Assembly (NCBI RefSeq): GCF_014873145.1
Contig: NZ_JADBEK010000001.1
Span: 7,936,001 to 8,000,000, forward strand
Length of the DNA stretch: 64,000 nt
DNA from: Nonomuraea angiospora
Lineage (GTDB): Bacteria > Actinomycetota > Actinomycetes > Streptosporangiales > Streptosporangiaceae
Direction: 5' to 3'
The notes under the pieces are model-generated. The model saw only the letters and a list, made by a program, of their open reading frames with translations, searched no databases and was not told the DNA's origin. Below, piece by piece: positions 1 to 7,968 of this stretch (position 1 is the stretch's first letter; each line of letters begins with the position of its first letter). The translations under genes were made by a program, and so were the position numbers.

Positions 1-1178
1 GCGAGCGCCGTGACCCCGGGCAGCAGCGCGTCCCACCGCCGCCGCACGATCGCCGTCGCCAGCGCGCCGACCAGGGCCAGCATGAGCAGCGGGAACGGCA
101 CGTACCCAAAGCGCTGGTACGCCCGCAGCCACCCCGCGAAAGGCTCCACGACCCGGGTGGCGGCCGGTCCGGCCTCGTACGACTCGGCGATGCCGCGTAC
201 CGACTCGCTCAAGGGGCGCTCGGCGGAGGGGAACTTGTACGGCGTCTTCTCGTCCACCGCCGTGCGCTCCCAGCGCAGCAGCTGCGTGAGGTCGGTCGCG
301 ACCGCCGCGGCGTACTCGCCGGGCTGGGCGAGGATGGCCGCCCTGGCGAACTCCCCGGCGAGCTGGTTGCGATGGGCCGTCCCCGGCACCTTGAGCAGGG
401 GGGAGAAGCTCTCCCACAGCCAGTACGGCGGGTACGGGCGCTGCTCCACCGGCATGTTCGGGCAGAGCACCGCCAGCCGCTCCGGAGGCTTGATCACCGA
501 GCAGTCGGCGAAGCTCATGGTCCTGGACCACAGGAAGTTCCCGTCCGCCTCGGTCAGCGCGAACTTCCCCTTCTCCACCTTCGCCCAGGTGGCGTACGCG
601 CCCAGCGGGATCGCGCCCGCCACCAGCAGCGCCACGAGCGGGCGCCAGCCGTACCGCCTGATCAGCAGGTAGGCGGCCGTGAGGATCAGCAGCGGCAGGC
701 CGACCGTCCTGGTGATCCCGGCCAGGCCGAGCAGCAGGCCGCCGACGGCGGCGGTGGCGGGGGTGACGCGCCAGACCACGAGCAGGATCGCGACCGTGAC
801 CAGCACGACGAAGACCGCGTCCGCCATGATCATGTGTTCGAGCAGCACCAGGAACTCGTCGTACAGCAGCGGGGTGACCAGCAGGGCGGCGCCCCAGCCC
901 GGCAGGCCGCGCCGCCTCAGCAGCGCGTAGACCGCCACGGCCAGCGCCAGCATCAGCAGGTGCTGCAGGACCGTCACCAGCGTGAGGCTGTGCGCGGGGC
1001 GCAGCAGCGCCAGCAGCAACGAGTATCCGGAGGGCCTGGTGGTGCCGGGGGTCAGCTCCTCGCGCAGGAAGGCGAACGAGTCGCCGTAGAAGAGGATCGA
1101 CGGAGGGTATCCGAGCACGGCGAGCGCCCGCAGCGCGATCGCGGGCAGCAGGGCGATGACCAGGGCGCGATGTGCCAA
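1..1178 (-). CDS. Polytopic membrane protein, GT-C glycosyltransferase-like (3' end outside window)
   Basis: Reading the minus strand from a TTG at 1178 gives an open frame that runs off the left edge. It encodes a hydrophobic N-terminus, an early FYGDSFAFLRE segment, several leucine/valine-rich membrane helices and a periplasmic-looking loop with cysteines (SFADCSVIK, LAVLCPNMP). Multiple helices with an acidic residue in the first external loop recall GT-C type, lipid-linked-sugar-dependent glycosyltransferases, but I cannot place it in a named family. The start is uncertain: TTG follows GGATCCACC and there is no upstream ATG in frame. It lies 73 bp downstream of the PIN-domain gene on the same strand. 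At least 392 codons are visible. Confidence 0.6.
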   Translation of the reverse strand, partial: MAHRALVIALLPAIALRALAVLGYPPSILFYGDSFAFLREELTPGTTRPSGYSLLLALLRPAHSLTLVTVLQHLLMLALAVAVYALLRRRGLPGWGAALLVTPLLYDEFLVLLEHMIMADAVFVVLVTVAILLVVWRVTPATAAVGGLLLGLAGITRTVGLPLLILTAAYLLIRRYGWRPLVALLVAGAIPLGAYATWAKVEKGKFALTEADGNFLWSRTMSFADCSVIKPPERLAVLCPNMPVEQRPYPPYWLWESFSPLLKVPGTAHRNQLAGEFARAAILAQPGEYAAAVATDLTQLLRWERTAVDEKTPYKFPSAERPLSESVRGIAESYEAGPAATRVVEPFAGWLRAYQRFGYVPFPLLMLALVGALATAIVRRRWDALLPGVTAL

Positions 1179-1251
1179 GGTGGATCCGCTTCCTCGTGTG
1201 TCGGGGCCCCCACAATAGTGGGTGAACCGGACATCACCCTGGCCTGATGGG

Positions 1252-1647
1252 TCAGTTCTGCTCAGGCAGGGGATCCACGAGGATCGCCGGGTCCAGATTG
1301 CGCAGGATGCCGGGGCGGTCGGTGAGGATCGGCCACTGGGTGGCCCGCGCGCATAAGATCACGTGACCCGCCGTGATGTCGCTCGATCCGTCGAGGATCT
1401 CGGCGATGTCGGGCACCTTTCCCGCGGTGAGGTCGTCGACCTGCACGGCGGAGCTGCTGATCAGATCGAAGAGTTCGACTTTCGTGGCGAGCGGGACGAT
1501 CGAATAGACGAGGGTGAGAGCGGTCGCGGGAATGCACAACCCGCCGCCCCGATAAAGAGCCAATGCCGCGATGCTGCGAGAATGATTCGTTTTCGCGACC
1601 GCTATGTCGACGAGCGCCCCCACATCGAGAACGCGCCCAGGAAGCAT
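1252..1647 (-). CDS. PIN-domain protein, VapC-like toxin
   Basis: The 131-residue product has a PIN-like layout: LDVGALVDIA at the N-terminus (Asp8), then DITAGHVILCA (Asp90) and ILTDRPG (Asp110) near the C-terminus. PIN toxins use such acidic residues to hold Mg2+ and cut RNA. I do not see the usual internal glutamate after the IPA motif, so activity is not assured. ATG 1647 is preferred over TTG 1653 because AGAGGA lies 6 bases before the ATG; the TTG would overlap the upstream stop (TTGA). The gene sits directly behind an RHH-like protein in the usual antitoxin-toxin order, so the pair is probably cotranscribed and translationally coupled. Confidence 0.7.
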   Translation of the reverse strand: MLPGRVLDVGALVDIAVAKTNHSRSIAALALYRGGGLCIPATALTLVYSIVPLATKVELFDLISSSAVQVDDLTAGKVPDIAEILDGSSDITAGHVILCARATQWPILTDRPGILRNLDPAILVDPLPEQN

Positions 1648-1649
1648 GG

Positions 1650-2087
1650 TCAATCCTCTTGATTCCGATGCAGGCCGAGCCTGAGCATCACGTCGTCCGA
1701 AATCCGGTCCACCTTAAGAGCGTCGGCCGCCCTGTCGAGGTCGTCGCACTGCAGGTTCCAGCGTTGGATCAAGATGGTCGCGTGCGTCATGTTGCCCACT
1801 TCGCGCTCCACCGCGGCGCGAATCACATCGGAAATCATACGGCCATCGGAGCGTGCTTTTTGATGAACCGCATCAAGTGTCGCCTTGTCTAAATTTACGA
1901 TGATTGATGCTGTTTCCCCGGATTGTGTCTTGGGTTCTGCGGAAAGGCGGGGAGCCGACATCGGCCACGACGGTGGTGCGGGGGTGTCAGGGGCCTTGTC
2001 GTTGTCCGCGGAATTCCGCCGTGATGGAATGGGGATCGCCATACGCACGACGGTAGTCCCATAACGCCGCCGCCGATAGTCACCCAT
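1650..2087 (-). CDS. Ribbon-helix-helix-like antitoxin partner
   Basis: The middle of this 145-residue protein (about residues 57-95) reads as a strand followed by two helices (IIVNLDKATLDAVHQKARSD, then ISDVIRAAVEREV). This matches the short basic ribbon-helix-helix fold of VapB/CopG antitoxins. The C-terminal third is the likely toxin-binding segment. The first 55 residues are Pro/Arg-rich and unlike a compact antitoxin, and none of the candidate starts (ATG 2087, 2042, 1961) has a clear ribosome-binding site, so the true protein may be shorter. Its stop lies 3 bases upstream of the toxin ATG. The pair is read away from the hydrolase gene at 2126. Confidence 0.6.
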   Translation of the reverse strand: MGDYRRRRYGTTVVRMAIPIPSRRNSADNDKAPDTPAPPSWPMSAPRLSAEPKTQSGETASIIVNLDKATLDAVHQKARSDGRMISDVIRAAVEREVGNMTHATILIQRWNLQCDDLDRAADALKVDRISDDVMLRLGLHRNQED

Positions 2088-2125
2088 CGAGATCGGGTGG
2101 TCACAAGGGCCTCCGGAGGAGTCAC

Positions 2126-2926
2126 ATGCACCGCGTCACGGCGAAAGACGGCACGTCCATCGCGTTCGACCGGCTGGGCGTCGGCCCCGCGATCGTCCTG
2201 GTCGGTGGCGCCGCGGTCGACCGCTCGGCCAACGCGCGGCTCGCGCACGAGCTGGCGGAGCGGTTCACCGTCTACAACTACGACCGGCGCGGCCGGGGCG
2301 GCAGCGAGGACACCCTCCCTTACGAGGTCGACCGTGAGATCGAGGACATCGCCGCGCTCATCGCCGAGGCGGGCGGGGCGGCGCACCTGTTCGGGATGTC
2401 GTCGGGCGGCGCGCTCGCGCTCGAAGCCGCCGCCGCGGGGCTGCCGATCGCGAGACTGGCCGTGTACGAGGTGCCCTACGACCTGGCGCCGGACGGGCCG
2501 CGGCGCTCGCGGGAGTACGCCGACCGGCTCCGTGCGCTGCTGGCCGAGGGCCGCCGCGGCGAGGCGTTCGCGCTGTTCATGGTGACGGCGGGCGCCACCG
2601 AGGAGATGGTGAAGCAGGCCCGCGAGTCGCCGATGTGGCCGAGCCTGGAGGCCATCGCGCCCACGCTCGCCTACGACGCCGCCTGCCTGGGCGACGGCCG
2701 CCCGCCCGCCGACCGCCTGTCCGGCATCGCCTGCCCCACGCTGGTGGCCACGGGCGGGGCCGGCGCCGACTCCTTCGTGGGCGGGGGCGGCGACTTCTTC
2801 GCCCGGGCCGCCGACGCGATCGCGGAGCTCGTTCCGGGCGCCGTTCGCGAGACCATCGAGGGCCAGGCGCACCTGGTGGACCCCAAGGCGCTGGCCCCGG
2901 TGCTCACCCGCTTCCTCGGACAGTAG
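2126..2926 (+). CDS. Alpha/beta-fold hydrolase
   Basis: A 266-residue cytoplasmic alpha/beta hydrolase. The nucleophile elbow GMSSGG places the catalytic Ser at residue 92. The acid is probably the Asp in the AGADSF stretch near 220, and the base is the His in EGQAHL near 249. The oxyanion region LVGGAA and the YDRRGRGGS loop are typical of small esterases or haloperoxidase-like hydrolases. ATG 2126 is preceded by GGAGGA with good spacing. It has its own promoter region, divergent from the toxin-antitoxin pair. The substrate cannot be told from sequence. Confidence 0.85.
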   Translation: MHRVTAKDGTSIAFDRLGVGPAIVLVGGAAVDRSANARLAHELAERFTVYNYDRRGRGGSEDTLPYEVDREIEDIAALIAEAGGAAHLFGMSSGGALALEAAAAGLPIARLAVYEVPYDLAPDGPRRSREYADRLRALLAEGRRGEAFALFMVTAGATEEMVKQARESPMWPSLEAIAPTLAYDAACLGDGRPPADRLSGIACPTLVATGGAGADSFVGGGGDFFARAADAIAELVPGAVRETIEGQAHLVDPKALAPVLTRFLGQ

Positions 2927-2961
2927 ACCCAGCACTACTGACCGGCCCGCCCACCTGCGGA

Positions 2962-2967
2962 TACCGT
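2962..2967 (+). promoter_or_regulatory. -10 element of a leaderless transcript
   Basis: TACCGT lies 6 bases before the GTG at 2974 and no Shine-Dalgarno is present, which suggests transcription starts at the start codon of the sensor kinase. Confidence 0.5.
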
Positions 2968-2973
2968 CAGAAA

Positions 2974-4119
2974 GTGCTCAACCGGACCGCGCTTGAGGCG
3001 CTCACGCAGCGGCCGCTGCCGTTCCTGGGCTCCGCGTGGCCCTGGCGGTGCGCGGCGTACCTGCTGGCCGCCGCCGTCCCGGGTGCGGCCGTCGGGGCCG
3101 CGGTGTTCGCCACGATCCCGCTCGGCGTGGTCGCGGCCCCGGTCGTGCTGGTGCTGTGCCTGCCGCTCGTCGCCTGGTTCGAGCGGCGCAGGCTGCGGCT
3201 GGTGGACGGCGTGCCGCTGCCCGAGGTGGCCGGTGGGCGCGGGCGGGAGGCCGGATTGGCCGTCGTCACGGTGCTCGCGCTGTGGTGGATCGATCTGGTC
3301 ATGCTGGGGTTCACGGTGGGCGGGCCGGTGGTCCTGATGCTCTCGCCGGTCGTGCAGCCCGAGGCGGAGCCCGGGGTCGCCGCCGCGGGCTCCGTGGCGG
3401 GCGTGCTGCTGCTGCCCGTCGCCGCGTACACGATCACCGCCTGGGGCGGGGCCCGGGGGGCGATGGTACGCGCGATGCTCGCGCCGCAGGGCTCCGAGCT
3501 GAACGAGGTGCTGCGGTCACGGGCGCGGCTGGTGGACGCGTTCGAGACGGAGCGCCGCAGGATCGAGCGGGACCTGCACGACGGCGCGCAGCAGCGGCTG
3601 GTCTCCCTGTCGATGGCGCTCGGCCTGGCCCGGCTGGACCTGCCGGACGACTCGCCCGCGGGCCGGATGGTCGGCCAGGCCCACGAGGAGGCCAAGCGGG
3701 CGCTCGCCGAGCTGCGCGAGCTGATCAGGGGCGTGCACTCGCAGGTGCTCACCGAGCGCGGGCTGGGCGCGGCGGTACGCGACGTGGCCGGGCGCTCCCC
3801 CGTGCCGGTGGACGTGGACGTGGAGCTGGCCGGCCGGCTGCCCGCGCCCGTGGAGGTGACCGCGTACTACGTGGTCAGCGAGGCCCTCGCGAACCTGGCC
3901 AAGCACAGCCGGGCCACCCGCGCCGCCGTCACCGGGCGGGTCGAGGGCGGCACGCTGGTCGTGGAGGTGCGCGACGACGGCGTGGGCGGGGCCGACCCGG
4001 CCAAGGGCACGGGGCTGACCGGGCTGGCCGACCGGCTGGCCGTGGTGGACGGGAGGCTGTCCCTGTCCAGCCCGATCGGCGGTCCGACCCTGATGAGAGC
4101 GGAGATCCCGTGCGCGTAG
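2974..4119 (+). CDS. NarL-type sensor histidine kinase
   Basis: A 381-residue membrane kinase. Roughly residues 20-75 and 90-165 form two hydrophobic pairs (PWRCAAYLLAAAVPG, VVLVLCLPLVAWF, then two more helices around the IDLVMLGF stretch). The dimerisation/phosphoacceptor helix is HisKA_3 type: RRRIERDLHDGAQQRL, with the phosphorylated His inside DLHDG. The ATPase domain follows with ALANLAKHS (N-box) and VRDDGVGGADP (G1). It overlaps the downstream regulator gene by 10 bases, so they form one two-component operon. GTG 2974 fits a leaderless start. The signal it senses is unknown. Confidence 0.9.
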   Translation: MLNRTALEALTQRPLPFLGSAWPWRCAAYLLAAAVPGAAVGAAVFATIPLGVVAAPVVLVLCLPLVAWFERRRLRLVDGVPLPEVAGGRGREAGLAVVTVLALWWIDLVMLGFTVGGPVVLMLSPVVQPEAEPGVAAAGSVAGVLLLPVAAYTITAWGGARGAMVRAMLAPQGSELNEVLRSRARLVDAFETERRRIERDLHDGAQQRLVSLSMALGLARLDLPDDSPAGRMVGQAHEEAKRALAELRELIRGVHSQVLTERGLGAAVRDVAGRSPVPVDVDVELAGRLPAPVEVTAYYVVSEALANLAKHSRATRAAVTGRVEGGTLVVEVRDDGVGGADPAKGTGLTGLADRLAVVDGRLSLSSPIGGPTLMRAEIPCA

Positions 4120-4748
4120 TGATCGCGGAGGACGCCGTCCTGCTGCGGGAGGGCCTGGTCGGGCTGCTCGAACGCTTCGGCCACACCGTGGCCGCCGCGG
4201 TCGGCGACGCGCCCGCCCTGCTCGCCGCCGTCGCCGAGCACCGCCCCGACGCCGTGGTGACCGACGTGCGCATGCCGCCCGGCTTCGCCGACGAGGGGCT
4301 GCGGGCGGCCCTGGAGCTGCGCGAGCGGCATCCGGACCTGGCCGTCCTGGTGCTCAGCCAGTACGTCGAGCAGACCTACGCGGCCGAGCTGCTGGAGCCG
4401 GGCAATGGCGCCGGGATCGGCTACCTGCTGAAGGACCGCATCGGCGACGTACGCGAGTTCGTCGACGCGCTCGACCGGGTGGCCGCCGGCGGCACGGTCG
4501 TGGACCCGGAGGTGGTCCGCCAGCTGCTCAGGCGGCGCCGCGACCCGCTGGCCCGGCTCACCCCGCGCGAGCAGGAGGTCCTCGGCCTGATCGCCGAGGG
4601 ACGGACGAACGCGTCGATCGCCAAGGAGCTGTTCGTCACCGAGGCGGCCGTGGCCAAGCACATCGCGAACATCTTCGCCAAGCTCGACCTCCCGCCCGCC
4701 GCGGATGGGCACAGAAGGGTGCTGGCGGTGCTCGAATACCTCAAATGA
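4110..4748 (+). CDS. NarL/LuxR-family response regulator
   Basis: A 212-residue regulator with a receiver domain (acidic pocket Glu7-Asp8, phosphoacceptor Asp52 in VVTDVRMP, Lys in YLLKDR) and a C-terminal LuxR helix-turn-helix (LTPREQEVLGLIAEGRTN through AVAKHIANIFAKL). The GTG start overlaps the kinase stop by 10 bases, which indicates coupling. It should bind DNA as a phosphorylated dimer. Targets are not evident; the neighbouring metallo-hydrolase gene follows within 30 bp and may be in the same unit. Confidence 0.93.
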   Translation: MRVVIAEDAVLLREGLVGLLERFGHTVAAAVGDAPALLAAVAEHRPDAVVTDVRMPPGFADEGLRAALELRERHPDLAVLVLSQYVEQTYAAELLEPGNGAGIGYLLKDRIGDVREFVDALDRVAAGGTVVDPEVVRQLLRRRRDPLARLTPREQEVLGLIAEGRTNASIAKELFVTEAAVAKHIANIFAKLDLPPAADGHRRVLAVLEYLK

Positions 4749-4775
4749 CGCGGCTTGAAAGTAGGGTTCGTTGGC

Positions 4776-5570
4776 ATGAATGAGCAGTGGCAGGAGGTCG
4801 GCGACCGGGTCTATGTCCGGCGCCACAAGTCGTACGACATGAACGTGGGTCTGGTCGTGGGCGACGGGCACTGCCTGGTCCTCGACACGCGTAGCTCACA
4901 CAGGGAGGCCGCCGACCTGGTCGAGGCGGTCAGGACCATCACCGCCGGCCCGTGGACGGTCGTCAACAGCCACTCCCACTTCGACCACTACTTCGGCAAC
5001 GCGATCTTCCGCCCCGCCGAGATCTGGGGCCACGTCAGGTGCGCCGAGGAGATCGAGCAGTACGGCGAGCAGCAGCGCGCCGTAATGATCAAGGGGAACC
5101 CCGAGCGGCGTGAGGAGTTCGAGGAGATCACGATCGTGCCGCCGGACCACACGTTCACGAGCGCGGCCAGCCTCGACATCGGCGGGCGGATCGTGCATCT
5201 GCAGCATTTCGGGCTCGGGCACAGCAGCAACGACGTGGTCCTGCACGTGCCGGACGCGGGCGTGGTGTTCGCGGGCGACCTGGTGGAGGAGGGGGCGCCG
5301 CCGGCGTTCAGCGACTCGTACCCGCTCGACTGGCCGCTCACCATGACGGCGATGCTGGACGAGCTGCCCGAGCAGGTGATCGTGCCGGGGCACGGCGCGG
5401 TCGTGGACCGGGCGTTCGCGCAGGCGCAGCAGGCCGAGCTGGCCCTCGTGGCCGAGCTGGCCAGGCAGGCCCACGTGGAGGGCCTGCGCGACCTGATCAA
5501 GCTCTTCCCCTATCCGGAGGACGTGACCAGGCAAGCGATCGAGAGGGCCTTCCTGCAGCTGGATGTCTGA
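4776..5570 (+). CDS. MBL-fold metallo-hydrolase
   Basis: A 264-residue metallo-beta-lactamase-fold enzyme. The metal-binding signature NSHSHFDH gives His66, His68, Asp70 and His71. A later GHSS histidine, the AGDLV aspartate and the IVPGHG histidine complete a two-metal site. Family members hydrolyse diverse esters, thioesters and lactones; no substrate can be assigned. ATG 4776 is chosen over an upstream TTG because GTAGGG precedes it at a workable distance. It lies just downstream of the two-component pair. Confidence 0.85.
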   Translation: MNEQWQEVGDRVYVRRHKSYDMNVGLVVGDGHCLVLDTRSSHREAADLVEAVRTITAGPWTVVNSHSHFDHYFGNAIFRPAEIWGHVRCAEEIEQYGEQQRAVMIKGNPERREEFEEITIVPPDHTFTSAASLDIGGRIVHLQHFGLGHSSNDVVLHVPDAGVVFAGDLVEEGAPPAFSDSYPLDWPLTMTAMLDELPEQVIVPGHGAVVDRAFAQAQQAELALVAELARQAHVEGLRDLIKLFPYPEDVTRQAIERAFLQLDV

Positions 5571-5573
5571 GCT

Positions 5574-5592
5574 ATATTGCAAAGTGCAATAT
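5574..5592. promoter_or_regulatory. Palindromic operator before padR-like gene
   Basis: A perfect 8-bp inverted repeat, ATATTGCA and TGCAATAT separated by AAG, sits between the metallo-hydrolase stop and the PadR start. PadR regulators commonly bind such AT-rich palindromes in their own promoters, so autoregulation is inferred. The repeat ends 13 bases before ATG 5606. Confidence 0.7.
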
Positions 5593-5605
5593 GGGGGGAG
5601 GCATC

Positions 5606-6178
5606 ATGGCGCAACGCCACAGCTTGGTCGGCCTGACCGTGCTGGCCCTGCTCACCGTGCGCCCGAGCCACCCGTACGAGCTGCACCGGTTCATCCTCGA
5701 CACGCACAAGGACTACATCACCGGCCTGCCGCGCAGCCTCTACCACGCGGTGGAGCGGCTGGCCAAGGACGAGCTGATCGTCCCCTCGAAGACCGACCGC
5801 GAGGGCCGCAGGCCGGAGCGCACGGTCTACGAGATCACCGCCGAGGGCCGTCAGGAGCTGGTCACCCGGCTGCGGCAGCTTCTGGAGAAACCCGATCCCG
5901 ACCGGCGGGCCTTCGTCGCGGCCGTCTCGCTCATGGGCTGCCTGCCGCTGCCCGAGGCGCAGCGGGCGCTGCGGGGACGCGCGGCCACGATCGAGGGCGT
6001 CCTCGCCGGGATGGAGGCCCACCTGCGAGCCATGGCCGACAGCGGCCTGCCCGCGATCCTCATGCTGGAGGTGGAGTGCGAGCAGGCGCTCTACACCGCC
6101 GAGCTCGGCTGGATCAGGGGGCTGCTCGACCGGCTCGACAAGGGAGAGCTCGACTGGGAGACCACGGTCGAGATGTGA
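5606..6178 (+). CDS. PadR-family transcriptional regulator
   Basis: A 190-residue protein. The N-terminal winged helix (about 1-85) has the PadR pattern LTVLALLTVRPSHPYEL, then LYHAVERL and the wing RPERTVYEIT. The C-terminal half is a helical dimerisation region (Vir_C-like, residues 95-185). ATG 5606 is preferred because GGGGAG lies at proper spacing, whereas an ATG at 5591 falls inside the operator. The palindrome immediately upstream suggests it represses itself and perhaps the following small genes. A strong hairpin follows its stop. Confidence 0.9.
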   Translation: MAQRHSLVGLTVLALLTVRPSHPYELHRFILDTHKDYITGLPRSLYHAVERLAKDELIVPSKTDREGRRPERTVYEITAEGRQELVTRLRQLLEKPDPDRRAFVAAVSLMGCLPLPEAQRALRGRAATIEGVLAGMEAHLRAMADSGLPAILMLEVECEQALYTAELGWIRGLLDRLDKGELDWETTVEM

Positions 6179-6180
6179 AA

Positions 6181-6212
6181 GGCCGCCGAGGTGCGCCAAC
6201 ACCCCGGCGGCC
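6181..6212 (+). terminator. Hairpin after padR-like gene
   Basis: GGCCGCCG and CGGCGGCC flank an inner GGTG/CACC pair with a 6-base loop. It starts 2 bases after the PadR stop. There is no T-run, as is common for actinobacterial terminators. Confidence 0.55.
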
Positions 6213-6288
6213 GGAAATCCGAACAAGGCGCCTGCCCTGCCCGAACTCGCATTCACAGGATAGGCGCCGCGACAGAGGGAGCAGTGCC

Positions 6289-6666
6289 ATGTCCGCAGAG
6301 ATCATTCGATTGCTCGCGCGGATCCCGGAGACCTGGAACTCCGGGGACGCCGAGGGTTACGCCGGACTCTTCACCGAGGACGCCGACTACATCACGTTCT
6401 TCGGACAGCACCTGGAGGGCCGCCAGGCCATCGAGGAGGCCCACCGGGAGCTGTTCAAGCTCGACATCAAGCTCGGCGGGAGCGGCGGCGCGCCGCTGGT
6501 CAAGCCGCTCAGCGACGACGTCGCGCTGGTGATCGTGGGCGGCGGTTCGTCCGTGAACGGCGAGCCCGACCCGAGCCGCCAGTCCGTCATCACGCTGACC
6601 GCCCTCCGCACGCCCGAGGGCTGGCGCTTCGTCTCCTTCCAGAACACGAGGGTGAGCACGCCGTGA
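6289..6666 (+). CDS. SnoaL-like / SgcJ-family small protein
   Basis: A 125-residue protein with the cone-shaped NTF2/SnoaL pattern: an N-terminal helix ending in WNSGDAEGYAGLF, then TEDADYITFFG, an EGRQAIEEAH helix and a strand-rich C-terminus ending in FVSFQNTRV. Members bind small hydrophobic ligands or act as isomerases/cyclases; many have no known substrate. GAGGGA lies 8 bases upstream of ATG 6289. The stop overlaps the next GTG (GTGA), so the two are probably translated together. Confidence 0.8.
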   Translation: MSAEIIRLLARIPETWNSGDAEGYAGLFTEDADYITFFGQHLEGRQAIEEAHRELFKLDIKLGGSGGAPLVKPLSDDVALVIVGGGSSVNGEPDPSRQSVITLTALRTPEGWRFVSFQNTRVSTP

Positions 6667-6998
6667 GCAGGCGGCTCATCACCGAGGTCGCCGGAGTGAT
6701 CGAGGCCCCGGTCGAGCGGGTGTGGCCGGAGATCGTACGGGCCATACCGAGGACGGAGCTGGGCGAGCACCGCCTGGCCTACCAGGGCGGCTGGTGGTAC
6801 CGCGGCGAATGGTCGGTCACCGCCGACCCCGAGGGCACGCGCCTGGTCCACCGCGTCTACGACGTGGCGGGCAACCACTGGGCCGTCGCCCTGGCCAACC
6901 GGCTGTTCATCGGGTTCCGCGAACGTACGCGCCGGTCGTTCGCCGAGGGCCTGGCCGACCTCGGAAACCGGTTGGGGTGCGCCACCAGGCTCGCCTAG
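6663..6998 (+). CDS. SRPBCC-like small protein
   Basis: A 111-residue protein that starts with a typical START/polyketide-cyclase strand and helix (ITEVAGVIEAPVERVWPEI) and has a tryptophan-rich central sheet (GGWWYRGEWSV). The helix-grip fold binds hydrophobic ligands. It starts at a GTG overlapping the upstream stop by 4 bases. It is shorter than the usual 140-150 residues, so the fold may be minimal. Its TAG stop is also the first three bases of the -10 hexamer of the next gene. Confidence 0.65.
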   Translation: MSRRLITEVAGVIEAPVERVWPEIVRAIPRTELGEHRLAYQGGWWYRGEWSVTADPEGTRLVHRVYDVAGNHWAVALANRLFIGFRERTRRSFAEGLADLGNRLGCATRLA

Positions 6999-7001
6999 GC
7001 T
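6996..7001 (+). promoter_or_regulatory. -10 element of a leaderless transcript
   Basis: TAGGCT lies 7 bases before ATG 7009 with no Shine-Dalgarno. Its first three bases are the stop codon of the preceding gene. Confidence 0.5.
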
Positions 7002-7008
7002 GCCGGTC

Positions 7009-7968
7009 ATGGAATGGGGACCGCTGACCGGGGACGACGCCGAGGCTCTGGCCGAGCTCTGGGCCGCCATGGAGGCCGAGGACAGGACCGGCGAGATCCA
7101 GGACGTCGACGACGCGGCGGATCAGGTCTCCAGCCACCTCGTCGATCTGGACGCGGGCACGCTCGCGGCCAGGGACGGCGACCGGATCGTGGCCTTCGGC
7201 TACCTCCCCGTCAGGCAGACCGCCGACGACCTGCACATGATGCGCCTGTCGGGCGGCGTGCACCCCGCCTACCGCGGGCAGGGGCTCGGCAGGCGCATCA
7301 TCGACTGGAGCGTCCGGACGGCGCCGGGAGTGAGCGAGCGGGCTCACCCCGGCGTCCCTCTGGAGCTCCACGTCGACGTCCTCGACGCCCGGTCCGGCCT
7401 CGCCGCGCTGGTGGAGGGTGCCGGGTTCACGGCCGTACGGTGGTTCGCCCGCATGGAGCGGAGCCTGTCGGGCGGCCTGCCCGCGGTGCGGCCGCCGGAG
7501 GGCGTCTCCATCGCCGCCTGGTCGCCCGAGTTCGACGAGGGCGCCCGCCAGGTGCGCAACGAGTCGTTCCGCGACCATTGGGGCAGCGTGCGGCACACGT
7601 CCGAGAGCTGGCGGGCCATGATGACCGGCACCAGGAACTTCCGCCCCGAGTCGTCATTCGTGGCCCTGGCCGACGGTCGCCCGGTCGGGGTGCTGATCAC
7701 GCACTTCTTCGAGGCCGCCGCCGCCCGGCGCGGCGAGCGCCAGGCGTGGATCCAGATCATCGGCACGCTGCGGGAGTGGCGCGGCAAGGGCGTGGCGAGC
7801 ACGCTGATCGGACACGCCCTTGCCACGTTCGGGGATCAGGGCTACGAGAGCGCCGGGCTCGGGGTGGACGCCGACAACCCCACGGGGGCCGTGAGCGTGT
7901 ACGCCCGCGCCGGCTTCGAGATCACCAGGCGCAGCACCACCTACGCCTTGCCGATCAAGCCAGCCTGA
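7009..7968 (+). CDS. Tandem GNAT-domain acetyltransferase
   Basis: A 319-residue protein with two GNAT folds. The first (about 1-150) has the acetyl-CoA pyrophosphate loop YRGQGLGRR; the second (about 165-315) has REWRGKGVAS and ends with ARAGFEITRRST. The two-domain size and order resemble mycothiol synthase (MshD), but the substrate-binding half is not clearly that of MshD, so only a general N-acetyltransferase role is supported. The 3' end overlaps the convergent Rieske gene by 14 bp. Confidence 0.8.
   Translation: MEWGPLTGDDAEALAELWAAMEAEDRTGEIQDVDDAADQVSSHLVDLDAGTLAARDGDRIVAFGYLPVRQTADDLHMMRLSGGVHPAYRGQGLGRRIIDWSVRTAPGVSERAHPGVPLELHVDVLDARSGLAALVEGAGFTAVRWFARMERSLSGGLPAVRPPEGVSIAAWSPEFDEGARQVRNESFRDHWGSVRHTSESWRAMMTGTRNFRPESSFVALADGRPVGVLITHFFEAAAARRGERQAWIQIIGTLREWRGKGVASTLIGHALATFGDQGYESAGLGVDADNPTGAVSVYARAGFEITRRSTTYALPIKPA

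Noticed and set aside
1204..1222. CCCAC-AATA-GTGGG inverted repeat upstream of the first gene
   Set aside because: Arms of five bases are too short to support an operator or terminator call.
1895..2935. Minus-strand frame covering the alpha/beta hydrolase
   Set aside because: Low-complexity antisense shadow of a gene with clear motifs and ribosome-binding site.
3036..4109. Arg/Gly/Ala-rich extension of the NarL regulator
   Set aside because: It overlaps the sensor kinase gene in another frame. The regulator starts at GTG 4110.
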